Below are positions 9,445 through 18,134 of a stretch of 64,000 nucleotides of DNA, piece by piece. A program made the position numbers and the translations under genes. The stretch's first letter is position 1; each line of letters starts with the position of its first letter. The notes below the pieces were generated by a model, which was given only the letters and a program-made list of their open reading frames with translations, searched no databases and was not told the DNA's origin. Source of the DNA: JBMYRH01 sp049602155 (GTDB taxonomy: Bacteria > Myxococcota_A > UBA9042 > PHBI01 > JBMYRH01); the NCBI GenBank assembly GCA_049602155.1, contig JBMYRH010000020.1:1-64000 (forward strand), written 5' to 3'.

Positions 9445-10143
9445 GTGTCGAACCACTCCCCGGCCGGCTGGCGCCTCATCCTCTGCGCCCTGATCATGCT
9501 CCTCGCGCCGAGCGCGCGCGCCGAGGACACGCCCAAGCACGCCTACCAGGGCGCCTATTGGGCCCTTCAAGCCCACACGGGCCTGATCATGCCCAAGTCC
9601 CTCACCGAGGGTGCGCAGCCGGGCGTGAGCTATGGCGTCTCAGCGCGCTTCGCGCTCTTCGCGTCCCTGCTCGATTTACAATTCAAAGTCGGCGGCGGTC
9701 ACTACAGCCTCGGCGAGCCCGACGGCCGCTCGACACAGGTCGACCGGCTCAGCATCGGGATCGAGAACCACGCCCACCCGTTCACTGTGCTGATCATCCA
9801 GAAGCGCCCCCTGCAGCAGTGGCTCGCGGGCCTCTACCTCTCGACGGGGCTCGACTTGGACCTGGCGCACCGCCGCTCGGACAGTGAGTGGTTCGTTTAT
9901 CCCGGCTTCAAGATGGGCCTCGGCTCGGAGATCCCGCTCACCGACCCCGACGTCGGGTGGTCCGTCTGGCTCGGCCTGAACTACCACATCAAGCTGACCA
10001 TCGGTGACGTCCCAGAGCTCGGCGACATGGACGAGCACCTCGTCGAGTTCACGATCGGCTACCGCAACAACGACATCTTCTTCACGCGGGCGCCGCGCCT
10101 CGACGCCTTTGATTACAAGAACGCCCCCAGCGACGATCCCTAG
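9445..10143 (+). CDS. Secreted envelope protein, probable small outer-membrane beta-barrel
   Basis: Not recognised as a named family. From the GTG at 9445 the product has 232 residues and starts with a clean signal peptide (GWRLILCALIMLLAPSARA, cleavage before EDTPK). The mature part has alternating hydrophobic/polar stretches rich in Gly, Tyr and Trp (for example FALFASLLDLQFKVGGGHY, WLAGLYLSTGLDLDL, VGWSVWLGLNYHIKLTIG). It ends in TIGYRNNDIFF and a polar tail, which suggests an outer-membrane barrel of about 8-10 strands. Upstream in-frame starts (ATG 9397, GTG 9421) would give an overlong n-region. It is divergent from the SDR gene. Confidence 0.65.
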   Translation: MSNHSPAGWRLILCALIMLLAPSARAEDTPKHAYQGAYWALQAHTGLIMPKSLTEGAQPGVSYGVSARFALFASLLDLQFKVGGGHYSLGEPDGRSTQVDRLSIGIENHAHPFTVLIIQKRPLQQWLAGLYLSTGLDLDLAHRRSDSEWFVYPGFKMGLGSEIPLTDPDVGWSVWLGLNYHIKLTIGDVPELGDMDEHLVEFTIGYRNNDIFFTRAPRLDAFDYKNAPSDDP

Positions 10144-10147
10144 CGCC

Positions 10148-10927
10148 TCAACGCCCCTTCCACTCAGGCTTTGACTTGGTCAGGAACGCGCGGATACCGA
10201 CGGCCGCGTCTTCGAGCATCGTGTTCAGTGTCAGCTGAGAGCGTAGGAAGTCGATGGCGTCGTCGAACTCCATATCCATCGTCCGATAGACGGCGTCTCG
10301 CCCGAGCTTCAGCACTGCAGGAGAGAACGAGCCCACGCGACCCGCTAGGGCCGCGACCGCTGCGTCGAGCTCTTCGGCGGGGGCGACGCGGTTCACGAGG
10401 CCCACCCGGTGGGCCTCGGCAGCGTCCATACGCTCCCCGGTCAGGATCATCTCCATCGCGCGCTTGCGCCCCACGTTCCTGAAGATGAGCGTCATGATCA
10501 TCATCGGGAAGAGCCCAACCTTGATCTCAGGGGTCCCAAAGGTCGCGTCTTCGCTGACCACTGCCATGTCGCAAGCGAGCATCAGCCCGAGGCCGCCGCC
10601 CAAGCACGTCCCTTGGACACGGGCGATGGTCGGCTTGCCCAGCTCAAAGAGGGCATGAAAGAGGTCCGCGAAGGCCTTCCTCCCCTCGTGCAGCGCAGCG
10701 ACGCCGCTCGCGACAGCTTGACCGCCGAGATCGCCGCCCGCGCAGAATGCCTTATCGCCCGCCCCCGTGAGCACGACGACGCGCACCTCCGGGTCGGACT
10801 TCACCTCAGACAGCGCTACTAAGAGCGCATCGAGGAGCTGAGGGCTGAGGGCGTTTCGCCGCTCGGGCCGATTGAGGGTCAGGGTCGCGACGCCGTCGAC
10901 GGTCTCTCGAAGTACCAAGTCGCTCAT
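10148..10927 (-). CDS. Enoyl-CoA hydratase/isomerase (crotonase) family protein
   Basis: Crotonase-fold CoA enzyme, 259 residues, cytoplasmic. Motifs seen: TLNRPERRNALS, FCAGGDL (oxyanion-hole region), GTCLGGGLGLMLACD, and FGTPEIKVGLFP carrying one catalytic Glu (about residue 134). The first catalytic Glu of rat enoyl-CoA hydratase (E144, in GGGxEL) is Gly here. This is common in crotonases with other activities, so the substrate should not be assumed. It lies 2 bases downstream of the BKACE gene on the same strand, so the two are probably one unit for acyl-CoA breakdown. Confidence 0.9.
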   Translation of the reverse strand: MSDLVLRETVDGVATLTLNRPERRNALSPQLLDALLVALSEVKSDPEVRVVVLTGAGDKAFCAGGDLGGQAVASGVAALHEGRKAFADLFHALFELGKPTIARVQGTCLGGGLGLMLACDMAVVSEDATFGTPEIKVGLFPMMIMTLIFRNVGRKRAMEMILTGERMDAAEAHRVGLVNRVAPAEELDAAVAALAGRVGSFSPAVLKLGRDAVYRTMDMEFDDAIDFLRSQLTLNTMLEDAAVGIRAFLTKSKPEWKGR

Positions 10928-10929
10928 GC

Positions 10930-11871
10930 CTATGATCCTGCCTTGGGGTCGAGGACGCTCTGGCCCACCTCGGTAGCCGCTTGAAGCGCCTCGCTGAGGT
11001 CCTGAGCGCTGTCGTGTCCTTTGCGCACCATCGCTAACGCCTCGGAGGGCGAGGCGATCTCACGGCCCGCCTCGCGCGCGACCGTGGCCAGCGCCTCGAT
11101 GAGCTGACCGTTGCTCGTCGCCCGATCACCGTTGGGCAGGTAGAAGGTGTCCTCGAGGCCCGTCCGCAAATGACCGCCGAGCTCCGCGGAGGTCCGGTGC
11201 ACGGGCCAGACGTTGTCGCGGCCGATGAGGATCGTCTGCCACATCGCCCCCTCGGGCATCTCGTCGACCAAGAGCGGGAGCCACTTCGAGTTCACGGGCA
11301 TGCCGCTCGCGACACCCATGACCAAGGAGATGTGGACAGGGTCGCGGAGCATCCCGACTTGGCGGAAGAGGCCTACAGACCGGACGATGCCCGTATCAAA
11401 GCACTCGCACTCGGGGATGATGTCGAGTTCGTCCATCTTCTTGATGAAGCGCGCGATCTTCTGGACTGGGTTATCGAAGAGCAACGGAGGCCACGCCCAT
11501 TGACCACTGCGACGGGCCTTCAGGTAGTTGAGGCTGCCTGCATTGAGCGCCGCCATCTCTGGCTTCACGCGCTCGAGGCATGCGATGGGCCCTGAGATGT
11601 CGTCGCCCAAGACCCCGGTCGACAGATTCAGGATGATGCCTGGGCACGCCTCGCGGATCGCGTCGCAGATGTCCCCCGCCACATCGGCCTCCCAGCTCGG
11701 GAAGCGCCCTTGGCCGGGCTCTTGTTTTCGGAAATGGACATGCACAATCGAGGCGCCAGCGTCGAACGCGCGGCGGGCCTCGGCGGCCATCTCTTCAGGG
11801 GTGACGGGGACGGGGTGCTGTGCCGGGTCGGTCAGCACGCCGGTGAGGGCGCAGGTGATGATCGTCTTCAT
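10930..11871 (-). CDS. Beta-keto acid cleavage enzyme (BKACE / DUF849 family)
   Basis: Zn-dependent enzyme of the family whose founder Kce cleaves 3-keto-5-aminohexanoate with acetyl-CoA. Other members act on various beta-keto acids, giving acetoacetate plus a CoA ester. The protein has 313 residues. KTIITCALTG at the start is the family N-terminus, and VHVHFR carries the two metal His (44 and 46). NLSTG, LNAGSLNY and the SLVMGVASGMP segment are also typical. Start ATG at 11871 is placed by homology; open frame extends upstream but has no family similarity. It is coupled to the crotonase. The exact keto-acid cannot be read from sequence. Confidence 0.9.
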   Translation of the reverse strand: MKTIITCALTGVLTDPAQHPVPVTPEEMAAEARRAFDAGASIVHVHFRKQEPGQGRFPSWEADVAGDICDAIREACPGIILNLSTGVLGDDISGPIACLERVKPEMAALNAGSLNYLKARRSGQWAWPPLLFDNPVQKIARFIKKMDELDIIPECECFDTGIVRSVGLFRQVGMLRDPVHISLVMGVASGMPVNSKWLPLLVDEMPEGAMWQTILIGRDNVWPVHRTSAELGGHLRTGLEDTFYLPNGDRATSNGQLIEALATVAREAGREIASPSEALAMVRKGHDSAQDLSEALQAATEVGQSVLDPKAGS

Positions 11872-11940
11872 GTGCAGACCATACCGAATCCCCGCCGGCC
11901 TCGCCATGCCCGATGACAGACGGGCAACACCCAGACTACG

Positions 11941-11970
11941 TTGACCTTGTGCTCGAACGCGTGCTAGCCA
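11941..11970 (+). promoter_or_regulatory. Candidate sigma70-type promoter for the MCE gene
   Basis: TTGACC (11941-11946), 18-base spacer, TAGCCA (11965-11970), in the divergent spacer between the BKACE gene and the MCE-family gene. Predicted start is about 60 bases before the ATG at 12038. The -35 is good and the -10 is weak. Confidence 0.35.
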
Positions 11971-12037
11971 ATGAGGCCCCACGGTCGCCGCAGCGCGAGC
12001 GACAACGGCGACGCCGAAAGGGAGCGGAAACGACGCG

Positions 12038-13063
12038 ATGAGTGAGCGCGGAATCGAGGTCAAGGTCGGCGTCCTGGTCATCACCTGCATGGCCTTGTTA
12101 GGGGCGTTCATCGTGCTGTTGGGTGACTACTCAACAACCGAGCGTGGCGATCTCTTTATCGACGTCCCGACGAGCGCGAACCTGAAGCCAGGGGCGCCGG
12201 TGAAGATCGCAGGCGTGCTCTCGGGCAAGGTCGCCGCGGTCGAGTACCGAGGCGGTGAGATCGACGAAAAGGTCGGCCGACGTGTCTTTGTCCGGGTCCA
12301 CCTGAAGGTCGACGGTCCGAAGATCCTCACACTGCACACCGACGCGATCTTCTACATCACGACCCAGGGCGTCCTCGGCGAGAAGTACGTCGAGATCGAC
12401 CCGGGCAGCCTGGATAAACCCAGCCTCAACTCTGGGGACATCCTTGAGGGTGACCCACCGCTCAGGCTGGAGATCATGGCGCACAACGCCAACCGCCTCC
12501 TGAGCTCGCTGGCGCGGATCGTGCGGGACAATGAGGACACCCTGGACGAGATCCTCACCGAGACCGCGGCGCTCGTGAAGACCGCGCGGAGCGCCACAGA
12601 GCGCGTCGACAACCTGCTGGCCAACAACGAGGCCAAGGTCGGCGAAGTGCTCGACGAGCTGCTCAAGCTTGAGCGCGACGCCTCGACGCTCATCGCAAGC
12701 GCTCAAACAGCCCTCGGTGACGGCAAAGACGTCAACCGGACGGTCACCGAGGTCCAGAAGCTCGCCCGCGAGGTGCGCACCCAAATCGGCCCGGTCATCG
12801 CTGACGTCCGAAGCACGCTCAAGCGCTATCGCGACCTCGCAGACAGCGGGGTGGAGACCATCGATGACACGAAAGGTAAGCTCGAGAACCTCTTGACCCA
12901 GGGCGAGACCGCGGTCGGCGAGGTCGCGACCCTGGTGAGCGACACGCGCAAGGGCAAGACTAGCCTGGGCGCGCTGCTCAACGACACCGAGATCTACGAC
13001 GACGTCCGAGAGATGCTCAAGGACCTCAAGCGCCACCCCTGGAAGTTCTTGTGGAAAGAGTAG
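12038..13063 (+). CDS. mlaD: MCE-family (MlaD-like) lipid-transport protein
   Basis: Periplasmic substrate-binding/tunnel component of an MCE lipid transporter. It has 341 residues: an N-terminal anchor helix at residues 9-28 (VGVLVITCMALLGAFIVLLG), one MCE domain at about 36-118 with LKPGAPVKIAGVLSGKV and TQGVLGEKYVEI, then a long, mostly helical tail of about 200 residues with coiled-coil-like heptads. E. coli MlaD has only the MCE domain. The helical tail resembles single-MCE proteins with a C-terminal extension (PqiB-, LetB- or Mce-like needles). It converges with the permease/ATPase genes at 13080-16183. The symbol is given by family, not orthology. Confidence 0.88.
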   Translation: MSERGIEVKVGVLVITCMALLGAFIVLLGDYSTTERGDLFIDVPTSANLKPGAPVKIAGVLSGKVAAVEYRGGEIDEKVGRRVFVRVHLKVDGPKILTLHTDAIFYITTQGVLGEKYVEIDPGSLDKPSLNSGDILEGDPPLRLEIMAHNANRLLSSLARIVRDNEDTLDEILTETAALVKTARSATERVDNLLANNEAKVGEVLDELLKLERDASTLIASAQTALGDGKDVNRTVTEVQKLAREVRTQIGPVIADVRSTLKRYRDLADSGVETIDDTKGKLENLLTQGETAVGEVATLVSDTRKGKTSLGALLNDTEIYDDVREMLKDLKRHPWKFLWKE

Positions 13064-13079
13064 GCCGGGCGCTCAGCGT

Positions 13080-13823
13080 CTAGACGATCATCGGCCCCTC
13101 CGGGAGCCCATTGACGTACTGATGGACGATGGGGTTGTCCGACGCCTTGAACTCTTCGGGGGTGCCGTCGAGCAAGATCGTCCCTTGGTAGATCATCGCG
13201 ATGCGGTCGGCGACGCTGAAGATGCTGCGCAGATCGTGGCTCACCACGATGCTCGTGACACCAGCCTCGCTGCGCAGAGAGCGGATGAGATCGTCGACCT
13301 GGCTGGCCGCCAACGGGTCGAGCCCCGTCGTGGGCTCATCGAAGATGACGTAGCGGGGCTTCATGGTCAGCGCACGGGCGATGGCGACGCGCTTGCGCAG
13401 CCCGTCACCGATGTCCCCAGGGAAGCGGTCCGCTTGCTTGTCCATGTGGACGAGCTCCAGCTTAGCCATCGCCTGTGTGCGGGCCTCCTCACGGCTCAGC
13501 CCGAAGTGCTTCCGCAGCGGCAACGCGACGTTGTCGACCAGGGACATGGAGTCGAAGAGCGTCGAGTGCTGAAAGACCATCGCGCACTTCTCACGCACCC
13601 GATAGAAGCCCTGCTCGGTCAGGTGGGTGATGTCCTCGCCGTCGAGCAAGATCTTCCCGGCGTCAGGCTTGAGCAGCCCAACCAGGTGCTTGACGAGCAC
13701 CGACTTGCCGGCCCCCGAGGCGCCCACGATGTAGAGGACCTTGCCGGTGTCGACGGAGATGCTGACGCCCTTGAGGATCACCTTGGGGCCAAACGACTTC
13801 TTGATGTCGATGAACTCGATCAT
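13080..13823 (-). CDS. mlaF: MlaF-like ABC ATPase 1, degenerate signature motif
   Basis: ABC ATPase energising the MCE lipid transporter from the cytoplasm, 247 residues. Walker A is GASGAGKS (34-41), the Q-loop is VFQHSTLFDSMS, Walker B is YVIFDEP with catalytic Glu163, the D-loop is GLDP, and the H-loop is His196. The signature expected as LSGG is IGDGL (about 138-142): Ser to Gly and the first Gly to Asp. The start ATG at 13823 overlaps the stop of the permease upstream (ATGA). An upstream in-frame extension would lie antisense to, or inside, the permease and is not supported. Paralogue of the gene at 15410-16183. Confidence 0.9.
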   Translation of the reverse strand: MIEFIDIKKSFGPKVILKGVSISVDTGKVLYIVGASGAGKSVLVKHLVGLLKPDAGKILLDGEDITHLTEQGFYRVREKCAMVFQHSTLFDSMSLVDNVALPLRKHFGLSREEARTQAMAKLELVHMDKQADRFPGDIGDGLRKRVAIARALTMKPRYVIFDEPTTGLDPLAASQVDDLIRSLRSEAGVTSIVVSHDLRSIFSVADRIAMIYQGTILLDGTPEEFKASDNPIVHQYVNGLPEGPMIV

Positions 13824-14611
13824 GGGAAAAAGACGTACCCCATGCCCGAGAGGATAAAGTCGAGGACGATGACCGCGAAGCTCGTGTTCACGACCGCCGA
13901 GGTGGTCGCCCAGCCCACGCCCTCTGACCCGCCCTTCGCGGCGAGCCCCGCCTGACCTGCGATGATGGGGATGGCCACACCGTAAGAGAAGGCCTTCGCG
14001 ATGCCCACGATGACGTCGTCGGTCGTCGCGAGCTGCAGGTTCAAGAAGGTACGGTAGTTCACGCCGAAGGCGAGGTCGGCGCAGATCATCCCGCAAAAAT
14101 AGGCGATCGCTGCGCCGTACACGGTCAGCATGACCATCATCACCGCGCAGGCGATCGTCCGCGGGACGATGAGGTACTCAATGGGGTCCGCGTTGCACAT
14201 GCGCAGCGCATCCACCTGCTCCGTGACGGTCATCGAGCCGAGCTCGGCCGCGATGCCGCTGCCGACGCGCGTGGCGATCATCAACCCGGTGATGGTCGGC
14301 GCGAACTCACGGAGCAGCATCGAGAGGAAGGCGGCCCCGAGCATCGTGAAGTCCGGGACGATTTGCTGAATCTGAAGCGCGGCTTGATAGACCGAGATGA
14401 GCCCGAGGAAGCCCAGGGTCACCGTGATGAACCCAATGGAACCGTTCCCGATGACGTGCCCCTGCTGGATCACGCTCCGCCATGGGATGCGCCCACGCAG
14501 GATGAGTCGAAAGGTGTGCCAAGTGGTCCCCAAGAGCTCACGTGCCCCACGACCGACCCAGACGAGGGGGCGACCGATGGCAGCGAAGAGGTTGTCGAGG
14601 AGCGCAGTCAT
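13820..14611 (-). CDS. mlaE: MlaE-like permease 1
   Basis: Inner-membrane permease of the MCE/Mla family, 263 residues. It starts with an interfacial amphipathic segment (LDNLFAAIGRPLVWVG), followed by about five hydrophobic segments. The family motif RVGSGIAAELGSMTVTEQVDAL sits at about 120-141, and the region after it (DPIEYLIVPR) is also conserved. It is transcribed between permease 2 (7-base gap) and ATPase 1 (overlap). Two different permeases in one operon suggest a heterodimeric channel, as in YrbEA/YrbEB of mycobacterial Mce systems. Confidence 0.92.
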   Translation of the reverse strand: MTALLDNLFAAIGRPLVWVGRGARELLGTTWHTFRLILRGRIPWRSVIQQGHVIGNGSIGFITVTLGFLGLISVYQAALQIQQIVPDFTMLGAAFLSMLLREFAPTITGLMIATRVGSGIAAELGSMTVTEQVDALRMCNADPIEYLIVPRTIACAVMMVMLTVYGAAIAYFCGMICADLAFGVNYRTFLNLQLATTDDVIVGIAKAFSYGVAIPIIAGQAGLAAKGGSEGVGWATTSAVVNTSFAVIVLDFILSGMGYVFFP

Positions 14612-14618
14612 GAGAGGT

Positions 14619-15413
14619 TCACAGGGAGTAGAGGTAACCGACGAAGTAATCGAGGATGAAGATCCCGGCAGCGCTCGCCACCACCGAGTCGTTGACGGCC
14701 CGGCCGACTCCGACCGCGCCGCCGCGCACGTTCATCCCGTAGTGACACGAGATGCACGAGATAGAGATGCCAAAGCAGGTCGACTTCACGATCCCCATCA
14801 TGAACTCGTCGAGCAGATGGCTCTCAAGGAGGTTGGCGATGAGGACCCGCCAGTCCAAGCCGATGAGCAGCTCGCTGGTCAACGCGGCGCCAGCGATGGC
14901 GAATAGGTTACCCAAGACCATGAGCAACGTGAGCATCACCATCATGGCGACAAAGCGAGGCACGACCAGATAGCCATGGGGATCGATGGCGAGGGCTCGG
15001 AGCGCGTCCACTTGCTCGGTGACCATCATCGTGCCGAGCTCCGCGGTGTTGTTGGCGCCGACCCGACCCGAGAACATCAGGCCGATCAGGATGGGGCCGA
15101 TCTCGGCGAAGACAGAGAAACCAACGCCGTAGCCGATGAGGCCTGTCGCCCCGGTCTTCTTCACGTAGAAGGCACTCTGGATCACCATAATCGCCCCGAC
15201 GAAGATCGCCGTGACGACCACGATGGGATAGCTCTTCACCCCGACCCGGTAGAGGTTCCGCCAGGTCTCATCTCGATCAAAACGCGGCGGAGCCAAGGAC
15301 CGCAAACAGCGACCAAAGATCAGCAGCATCCCCCCGAGCGTCTCCATGACTGCGAGCGTCTTGGAGCCAAGGGTCTCAAGGACCAGGGTCGCAGCGCGTG
15401 TCATCGCGATCAT
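14619..15413 (-). CDS. MlaE-like permease 2
   Basis: Second MlaE-family permease, 264 residues. It has the motif GRVGANNTAELGTMMVTEQVDAL in place of the RVGSGIAAELG form of permease 1, and DPHGYLVVPRFVAMMVML after it. Five hydrophobic segments; the N-terminal helix GSKTLAVMETLGGMLLIFGR is amphipathic. The start overlaps the stop of ATPase 2 (ATGA). The two permeases are clearly diverged from each other, which argues against a recent duplication and for distinct positions in a heteromer. Confidence 0.92.
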   Translation of the reverse strand: MIAMTRAATLVLETLGSKTLAVMETLGGMLLIFGRCLRSLAPPRFDRDETWRNLYRVGVKSYPIVVVTAIFVGAIMVIQSAFYVKKTGATGLIGYGVGFSVFAEIGPILIGLMFSGRVGANNTAELGTMMVTEQVDALRALAIDPHGYLVVPRFVAMMVMLTLLMVLGNLFAIAGAALTSELLIGLDWRVLIANLLESHLLDEFMMGIVKSTCFGISISCISCHYGMNVRGGAVGVGRAVNDSVVASAAGIFILDYFVGYLYSL

Positions 15414-16183
15414 GCGTAGCCAACCTCCTTCTTCGCGGCGCCGAAGAAGAAGTCCTGCACGATGGAGGGTGCTTGCGCCATCTCGGACTCAGGCCCATCG
15501 AAACGCACGAGCCCCTCATAGACCATAACGTAGCGCTGACAGACGCGGCGCATGCGGTCGATATCGTGGCTCACGACCACAGAGGCACAGGGCTCACCGC
15601 CACGGGAGCCCACACGATGAACGGACTGCAGCAGCTCGAAGATCTTCGAGCTAGTCACCGGATCCAACCCCGCAGTCGGATCATCGTAGAGGACGATGCG
15701 CGGGTGCGCGACCGTCGCCCTCGCCAGCCCGACGCGCTTCTTCATGCCCCCGGAGAGCTCTCTTGGATAGAGCGGCAGCGCGTGCCCCAAGTTGACCTCT
15801 TCAAGGCGCTTGCGGACAGCCGCCATGACCGTCGCTTCGTCGTCATTGGCGAGCTGACGCAACGGGAAGGCGACGTTATCGGCCACCGTCATGAAGTCGA
15901 AGAGCGCGTAGTTTTGAAAGAGGTAACCGTAGTTCGCACGCACCTCGGAGAGCTCAAGGGCGCTCAGGGTCGCGAGGTCACGCCCGTCGACGCACACCCG
16001 CCCCTCGTCGGGGGTGAGCAGCCCCGCGAGGAGGCGCATCAGGACGCTCTTGCCGTGACCACCGGGCCCAATGATCCCGAGGATCTCCCCAGGGCGCACG
16101 ACGAGGTCGACCTCCCGGAGTATCCAGGCGTCCTCAAAGCGCTTGCCCACGCCCTCACAGACGATGACCGGTGCGTCGCTCAC
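15410..16183 (-). CDS. MlaF-like ABC ATPase 2, Walker-B Glu replaced by Asp
   Basis: ABC ATPase, 257 residues from the GTG at 16183. That start has GGAGG 7 bases upstream and overlaps the preceding stop (GTGA), so it is preferred over the ATG at 16216. Walker A is GPGGHGKS (39-46), the Q-loop is LFQNYALFDFMT, the signature ELSGGMKKR (142-150) is intact, and the H-loop is His206. Walker B reads IVLYDDP, so the catalytic base after Asp167 is Asp168 instead of Glu. This is the mirror image of ATPase 1, which has a normal Glu but a broken signature. Confidence 0.9.
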   Translation of the reverse strand: MSDAPVIVCEGVGKRFEDAWILREVDLVVRPGEILGIIGPGGHGKSVLMRLLAGLLTPDEGRVCVDGRDLATLSALELSEVRANYGYLFQNYALFDFMTVADNVAFPLRQLANDDEATVMAAVRKRLEEVNLGHALPLYPRELSGGMKKRVGLARATVAHPRIVLYDDPTAGLDPVTSSKIFELLQSVHRVGSRGGEPCASVVVSHDIDRMRRVCQRYVMVYEGLVRFDGPESEMAQAPSIVQDFFFGAAKKEVGYA

Positions 16184-17271
16184 CAGCTGCCCTCCTCGAA
16201 CACTTTCGGCTCGCAAAGCGCACTGTGAGGGTCGGAGCGCGCGGCGTCGAGCCGCGCGATGTATTTCGAGTCAGGATAGATCTCGGCGATGGTCGCGAAC
16301 GCAGACTCTGCGGCCTCTGGCTTGCCAGCGCGCAGCAAGGCACAGCCCTGCCAAAAGCGGGCATCGTCGCGCCACCGGCTGTAGGGGAAGGTTGAGACAA
16401 ACCAAGCATAGGTGTCCGCGGCGACCTCGGGGGCGTCCAGGTCCATCATGTGAATCCGCGCAATCCGGAGCTGCCCCACCCAGTGATAGGTCGTGTCGTA
16501 GTGGCCGACAAAGAAGGGCTCCTCACGCGTGTGGAGGATGCGCCCTAGCGCTCGAATCTCTTCCTGAAAGCGCCCCTGCCGATGGTAGAGCCTGGACAGG
16601 AGCCAGACCGCGTCATCCCAATGACCAGAGACGTAGTGTCGAGACTCCAAGCGGCCGATCAGGCCCTCGACCTGACGCGCCAGCGCCTCGGAGCCGGAGA
16701 CGCGCCACCAGCGATAGAGGATCTCGACGCCGCAGTAGACCAGATCATCACCGATGGCCGTCCCGGCGAGGGTCGGATAGACCCGCGTGAGCCAGTTGAG
16801 CGTGTCCCGCTCAGTCGGCCCTCCGTCTCGCTCTGCGAAGTACCTCAAGAGCTGAATACTGCGCATCGCCGCAGGCTGGGCGGGGTAGGTCTCCACCAAG
16901 CGACGAAAGATCGCCGTCGCCGACTCCTTGCGCCCCGCAGCGGCGGCCATGCGGCCCATTTCGTAGCGCGCGCGCGAGCGGTCCATGCGTCGCATCGCGT
17001 CATCACCGAGCACCTCGAAGAGCGCAAAGGCCTCTGCGTGCCGCCCTTGAGCCCGCAGCGCACGAGCCTGACCAAAGCGCGCCGCGTCAACGTCGTAGCG
17101 CGTGGGTGCCTCCTCTGCCAGCCGCGCAAAGTCCTCGATAGCCTGAGGTTCGCCTTGAAGACCTGCGCGTTCGGCAGCCAACCATTGGTTTGCCCAGCGC
17201 GTGACCAGCGGGTCCGCGGCGCACGCGGTGAAGCTGCCCATGACCACTGCGAGGATGATTAGCGCGCGCAT
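16180..17271 (-). CDS. TPR-type lipoprotein of the MCE locus
   Basis: Lipoprotein of 363 residues with signal MRALIILAVVMGSFTAC (Cys17). The rest is helical with degenerate tetratricopeptide repeats, for example 'AARFGQARALRAQGRHAEA', 'RARYEMGRMAAAAGRKESA' and 'ARFWQGCALLRAGKPEAA', ending in CEPKVFEEGSW. The first MCE-operon gene in the direction of transcription; its stop overlaps the GTG of ATPase 2. By position it may be an outer-membrane or periplasmic partner of the lipid transporter, functionally in place of MlaA/MlaC, which are absent here. That role is inference. Confidence 0.8.
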   Translation of the reverse strand: MRALIILAVVMGSFTACAADPLVTRWANQWLAAERAGLQGEPQAIEDFARLAEEAPTRYDVDAARFGQARALRAQGRHAEAFALFEVLGDDAMRRMDRSRARYEMGRMAAAAGRKESATAIFRRLVETYPAQPAAMRSIQLLRYFAERDGGPTERDTLNWLTRVYPTLAGTAIGDDLVYCGVEILYRWWRVSGSEALARQVEGLIGRLESRHYVSGHWDDAVWLLSRLYHRQGRFQEEIRALGRILHTREEPFFVGHYDTTYHWVGQLRIARIHMMDLDAPEVAADTYAWFVSTFPYSRWRDDARFWQGCALLRAGKPEAAESAFATIAEIYPDSKYIARLDAARSDPHSALCEPKVFEEGSW

Positions 17272-17280
17272 CGACGCCCC

Positions 17281-18078
17281 TCAATCCCGTCCGACGAGCG
17301 CGATTATCGCCTCGTGGATCAGGCCATTGGTGGCGATGAATGAGCCCCCGTCGATGGTCATCGGTCGGCCGCCAAAGGCTGTCACTTGCCCCCCCGCCTC
17401 TTGGACCAAGACGACGCCAGCGGCGACATCCCACGGGTTCAAAGCGTCCTCCCAAAACCCGTCGTAGAGGCCCTGCGCCACGTCCACCAGGTCCAGCGCT
17501 GCTGAGCCCATCCGTCGGAGGCCCCTCCCCTGCTCCAGCGCGCGCTTGACCGGCGCCAAGAGTTCATCGGCCCGTTGAGCGCGGTCATAGCCAAAGCCGG
17601 TGGCCAACAGGCAATCCGAGAGCACACGCCGGGAGGTGACCTCCAACCGTCGTTCACCACACCAGGCGCCCTCGCCTCGGACAGCATGATAGGTCTCGTG
17701 GCGGCATATGTGGCGGACAACCCCTGCATAGGGTGCCCCCTCAAAGAGCAGCCCTATCGAGACCGCAAAGTGGGGCACTCGGTGTACAAAATTCGTGGTG
17801 CCGTCCAGGGGATCGACGACCCAGGACCACCGCGCTTCCTCAGCCCCAGAGAGGCCGCCCTCTTCGCCTAAAAAACCGTCTTCGGGGAACGCTTCCGCCA
17901 CGGCGTCTGCGATCAGGGCCTCGGCCGCCTTGTCTGCCTCCGTGACCAGATCGACTGCCCCCTTTCGCTCGATATGCTCAAGCCGACCGAAGTAGCTAAG
18001 CAACAGGTCACCGGCGGCCAGAGCGAGCTTCCTCGCAAGGGCGATCCGTTCGTGACACTCGGAGGCAAGGTTGACCAC
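17281..18078 (-). CDS. suhB: Inositol monophosphatase family protein (SuhB-like)
   Basis: Mg-dependent phosphatase of the IMPase/FIG fold, 265 residues. Motifs: FLGEEGG (metal Glu), VVDPLDGTTNFVH (metal Asp residues and the catalytic loop) and NPWDVAAGVVLVQEAGG (third metal Asp). These three make a complete metal site, so activity is expected on inositol-1-phosphate or a similar sugar phosphate. SuhB orthologues also act on rRNA transcription in E. coli, but orthology cannot be settled from this. It sits 9 bases upstream of the TPR lipoprotein and may be co-transcribed with the MCE genes. Confidence 0.9.
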   Translation of the reverse strand: MVNLASECHERIALARKLALAAGDLLLSYFGRLEHIERKGAVDLVTEADKAAEALIADAVAEAFPEDGFLGEEGGLSGAEEARWSWVVDPLDGTTNFVHRVPHFAVSIGLLFEGAPYAGVVRHICRHETYHAVRGEGAWCGERRLEVTSRRVLSDCLLATGFGYDRAQRADELLAPVKRALEQGRGLRRMGSAALDLVDVAQGLYDGFWEDALNPWDVAAGVVLVQEAGGQVTAFGGRPMTIDGGSFIATNGLIHEAIIALVGRD

Positions 18079-18134
18079 GGCCGCAGGCTATCCCCGCGTC
18101 GGCTAGAGCGTCAACGGGGTTAGCGGCTGTGAGC

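Noticed and set aside
9316..9576. N-terminal extension of the SDR by 87 codons
   Set aside because: It lies antisense to the divergent envelope gene and before the nucleotide fold; ATG 9315 has a good ribosome site.
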